Assembly: GCA_964406705.1 (NCBI GenBank) | Contig: CAYOSS010000092.1 | Location: 1 to 5,876 of the forward strand | DNA length: 5,876 bases | Source: CAZRRV01 sp964406705 | GTDB lineage: Bacteria > Bacillota > Clostridia > Oscillospirales > Acutalibacteraceae | Direction of reading: 5' to 3' | Shown here: one piece after another, positions 5,664 to 5,876 of the stretch | Position numbering within the stretch: position 1 is the stretch's first letter | Layout of the letters: the number at the start of each line of letters is the position of its first letter | The notes under the pieces: generated by a model | Told to the model about the DNA's origin: nothing | What the model saw: the letters and a program-made list of their open reading frames with translations, nothing else | Database searches by the model: none | Made by a program: the position numbers and the translations under genes

Positions 5664-5876
5664 GTGTCCAATCTGCCGGCGCCGCTGAGGAAAATCACGG
5701 CGAAGCTGCGCGAACACGACACCACCCTCTGCCTGCTCAAATTCTTAAAGCGCGACCCTCAGTTCCGGGACCTTCTGCACGGGTACTACCGCGAACCGGG
5801 CGACGTGAGCACGGTGGTTATGGCCCACCCCGGCGACGCGCTGCCCGACACACTGGTGATGAACGTCAACGCCAAG
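5664..5876 (+). CDS. N-terminal part of a second, related glycosyltransferase-like protein (runs off window)
   Basis: An open frame begins at GTG 5664, 7 nt after the strong Shine-Dalgarno AGGGGG (5651-5656), and stays open for 71 codons to the window end. Its N-terminus resembles that of the gene at 4435. Both have a basic amphipathic start, then HD (residues 18-19 here, 14-15 there), FLKRDP versus FKLRGDP, and a DP-x7-GYY spacing (DP at 31-32, GYY at 40-42 here; 29-30 and 38-40 there). This suggests a paralog in tandem. No catalytic motif has been reached before the window ends, so a glycosyltransferase function rests only on this similarity. No signal peptide is seen. Confidence 0.7.
   Translation, partial: MSNLPAPLRKITAKLREHDTTLCLLKFLKRDPQFRDLLHGYYREPGDVSTVVMAHPGDALPDTLVMNVNAK

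Overview
The window looks like GC-rich chromosomal DNA from an anaerobic Gram-positive bacterium, most likely class Clostridia (Bacillota). The reasons are the consensus TTGACT/TATAAT-type promoters, the purine-rich Shine-Dalgarno sites, and the pairing of a GlmM-type phosphohexomutase with a stand-alone hexapeptide-repeat 'UDP-GlcNAc pyrophosphorylase-like' protein. This placement is inferred from family resemblance and was not searched. Despite the GC-rich background, ATA is the commonest isoleucine codon in the first gene.

Layout. Positions 1-330 carry no convincing gene but hold four separate inverted repeats, one with perfect 16-bp arms, and look like a structured or repeat-derived intergenic element. 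A near-perfect sigma-A promoter (332-360) then drives a tight cluster on the + strand. It consists of thrS (threonyl-tRNA synthetase, 387-2330), a left-handed beta-helix acyltransferase-like protein (2341-3000) and glmM (phosphoglucosamine mutase, 3020-4363). The gaps between these genes are 10 and 19 nt, so they are probably co-transcribed. The last two point to amino-sugar activation for cell-wall precursors (GlcN-6-P to GlcN-1-P to an acetylated product). thrS supplies threonyl-tRNA and is a neighbour rather than a pathway partner.

From 4371 on, genes have their own promoters. The first (4435-5587) encodes a soluble glycosyltransferase of the fucosyltransferase superfamily (NodZ/FUT8-like motifs: HYRGTDY, LATDD, SQV). 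Its reading frame is broken by one nucleotide at a run of 14 G (5182-5195). The second half is intact in the next frame, so the tract is either a phase-variation switch or a sequencing/assembly slip. A second gene starting at 5664 runs off the window and shares the same N-terminal pattern (HD...DP-x7-GYY). This indicates a tandem family of related genes, probably for surface glycan decoration.

The most interesting item is the G14 tract in the middle of the fucosyltransferase-like gene, next to a paralog under a separate promoter. That arrangement would suit on/off variation of a surface glycan.
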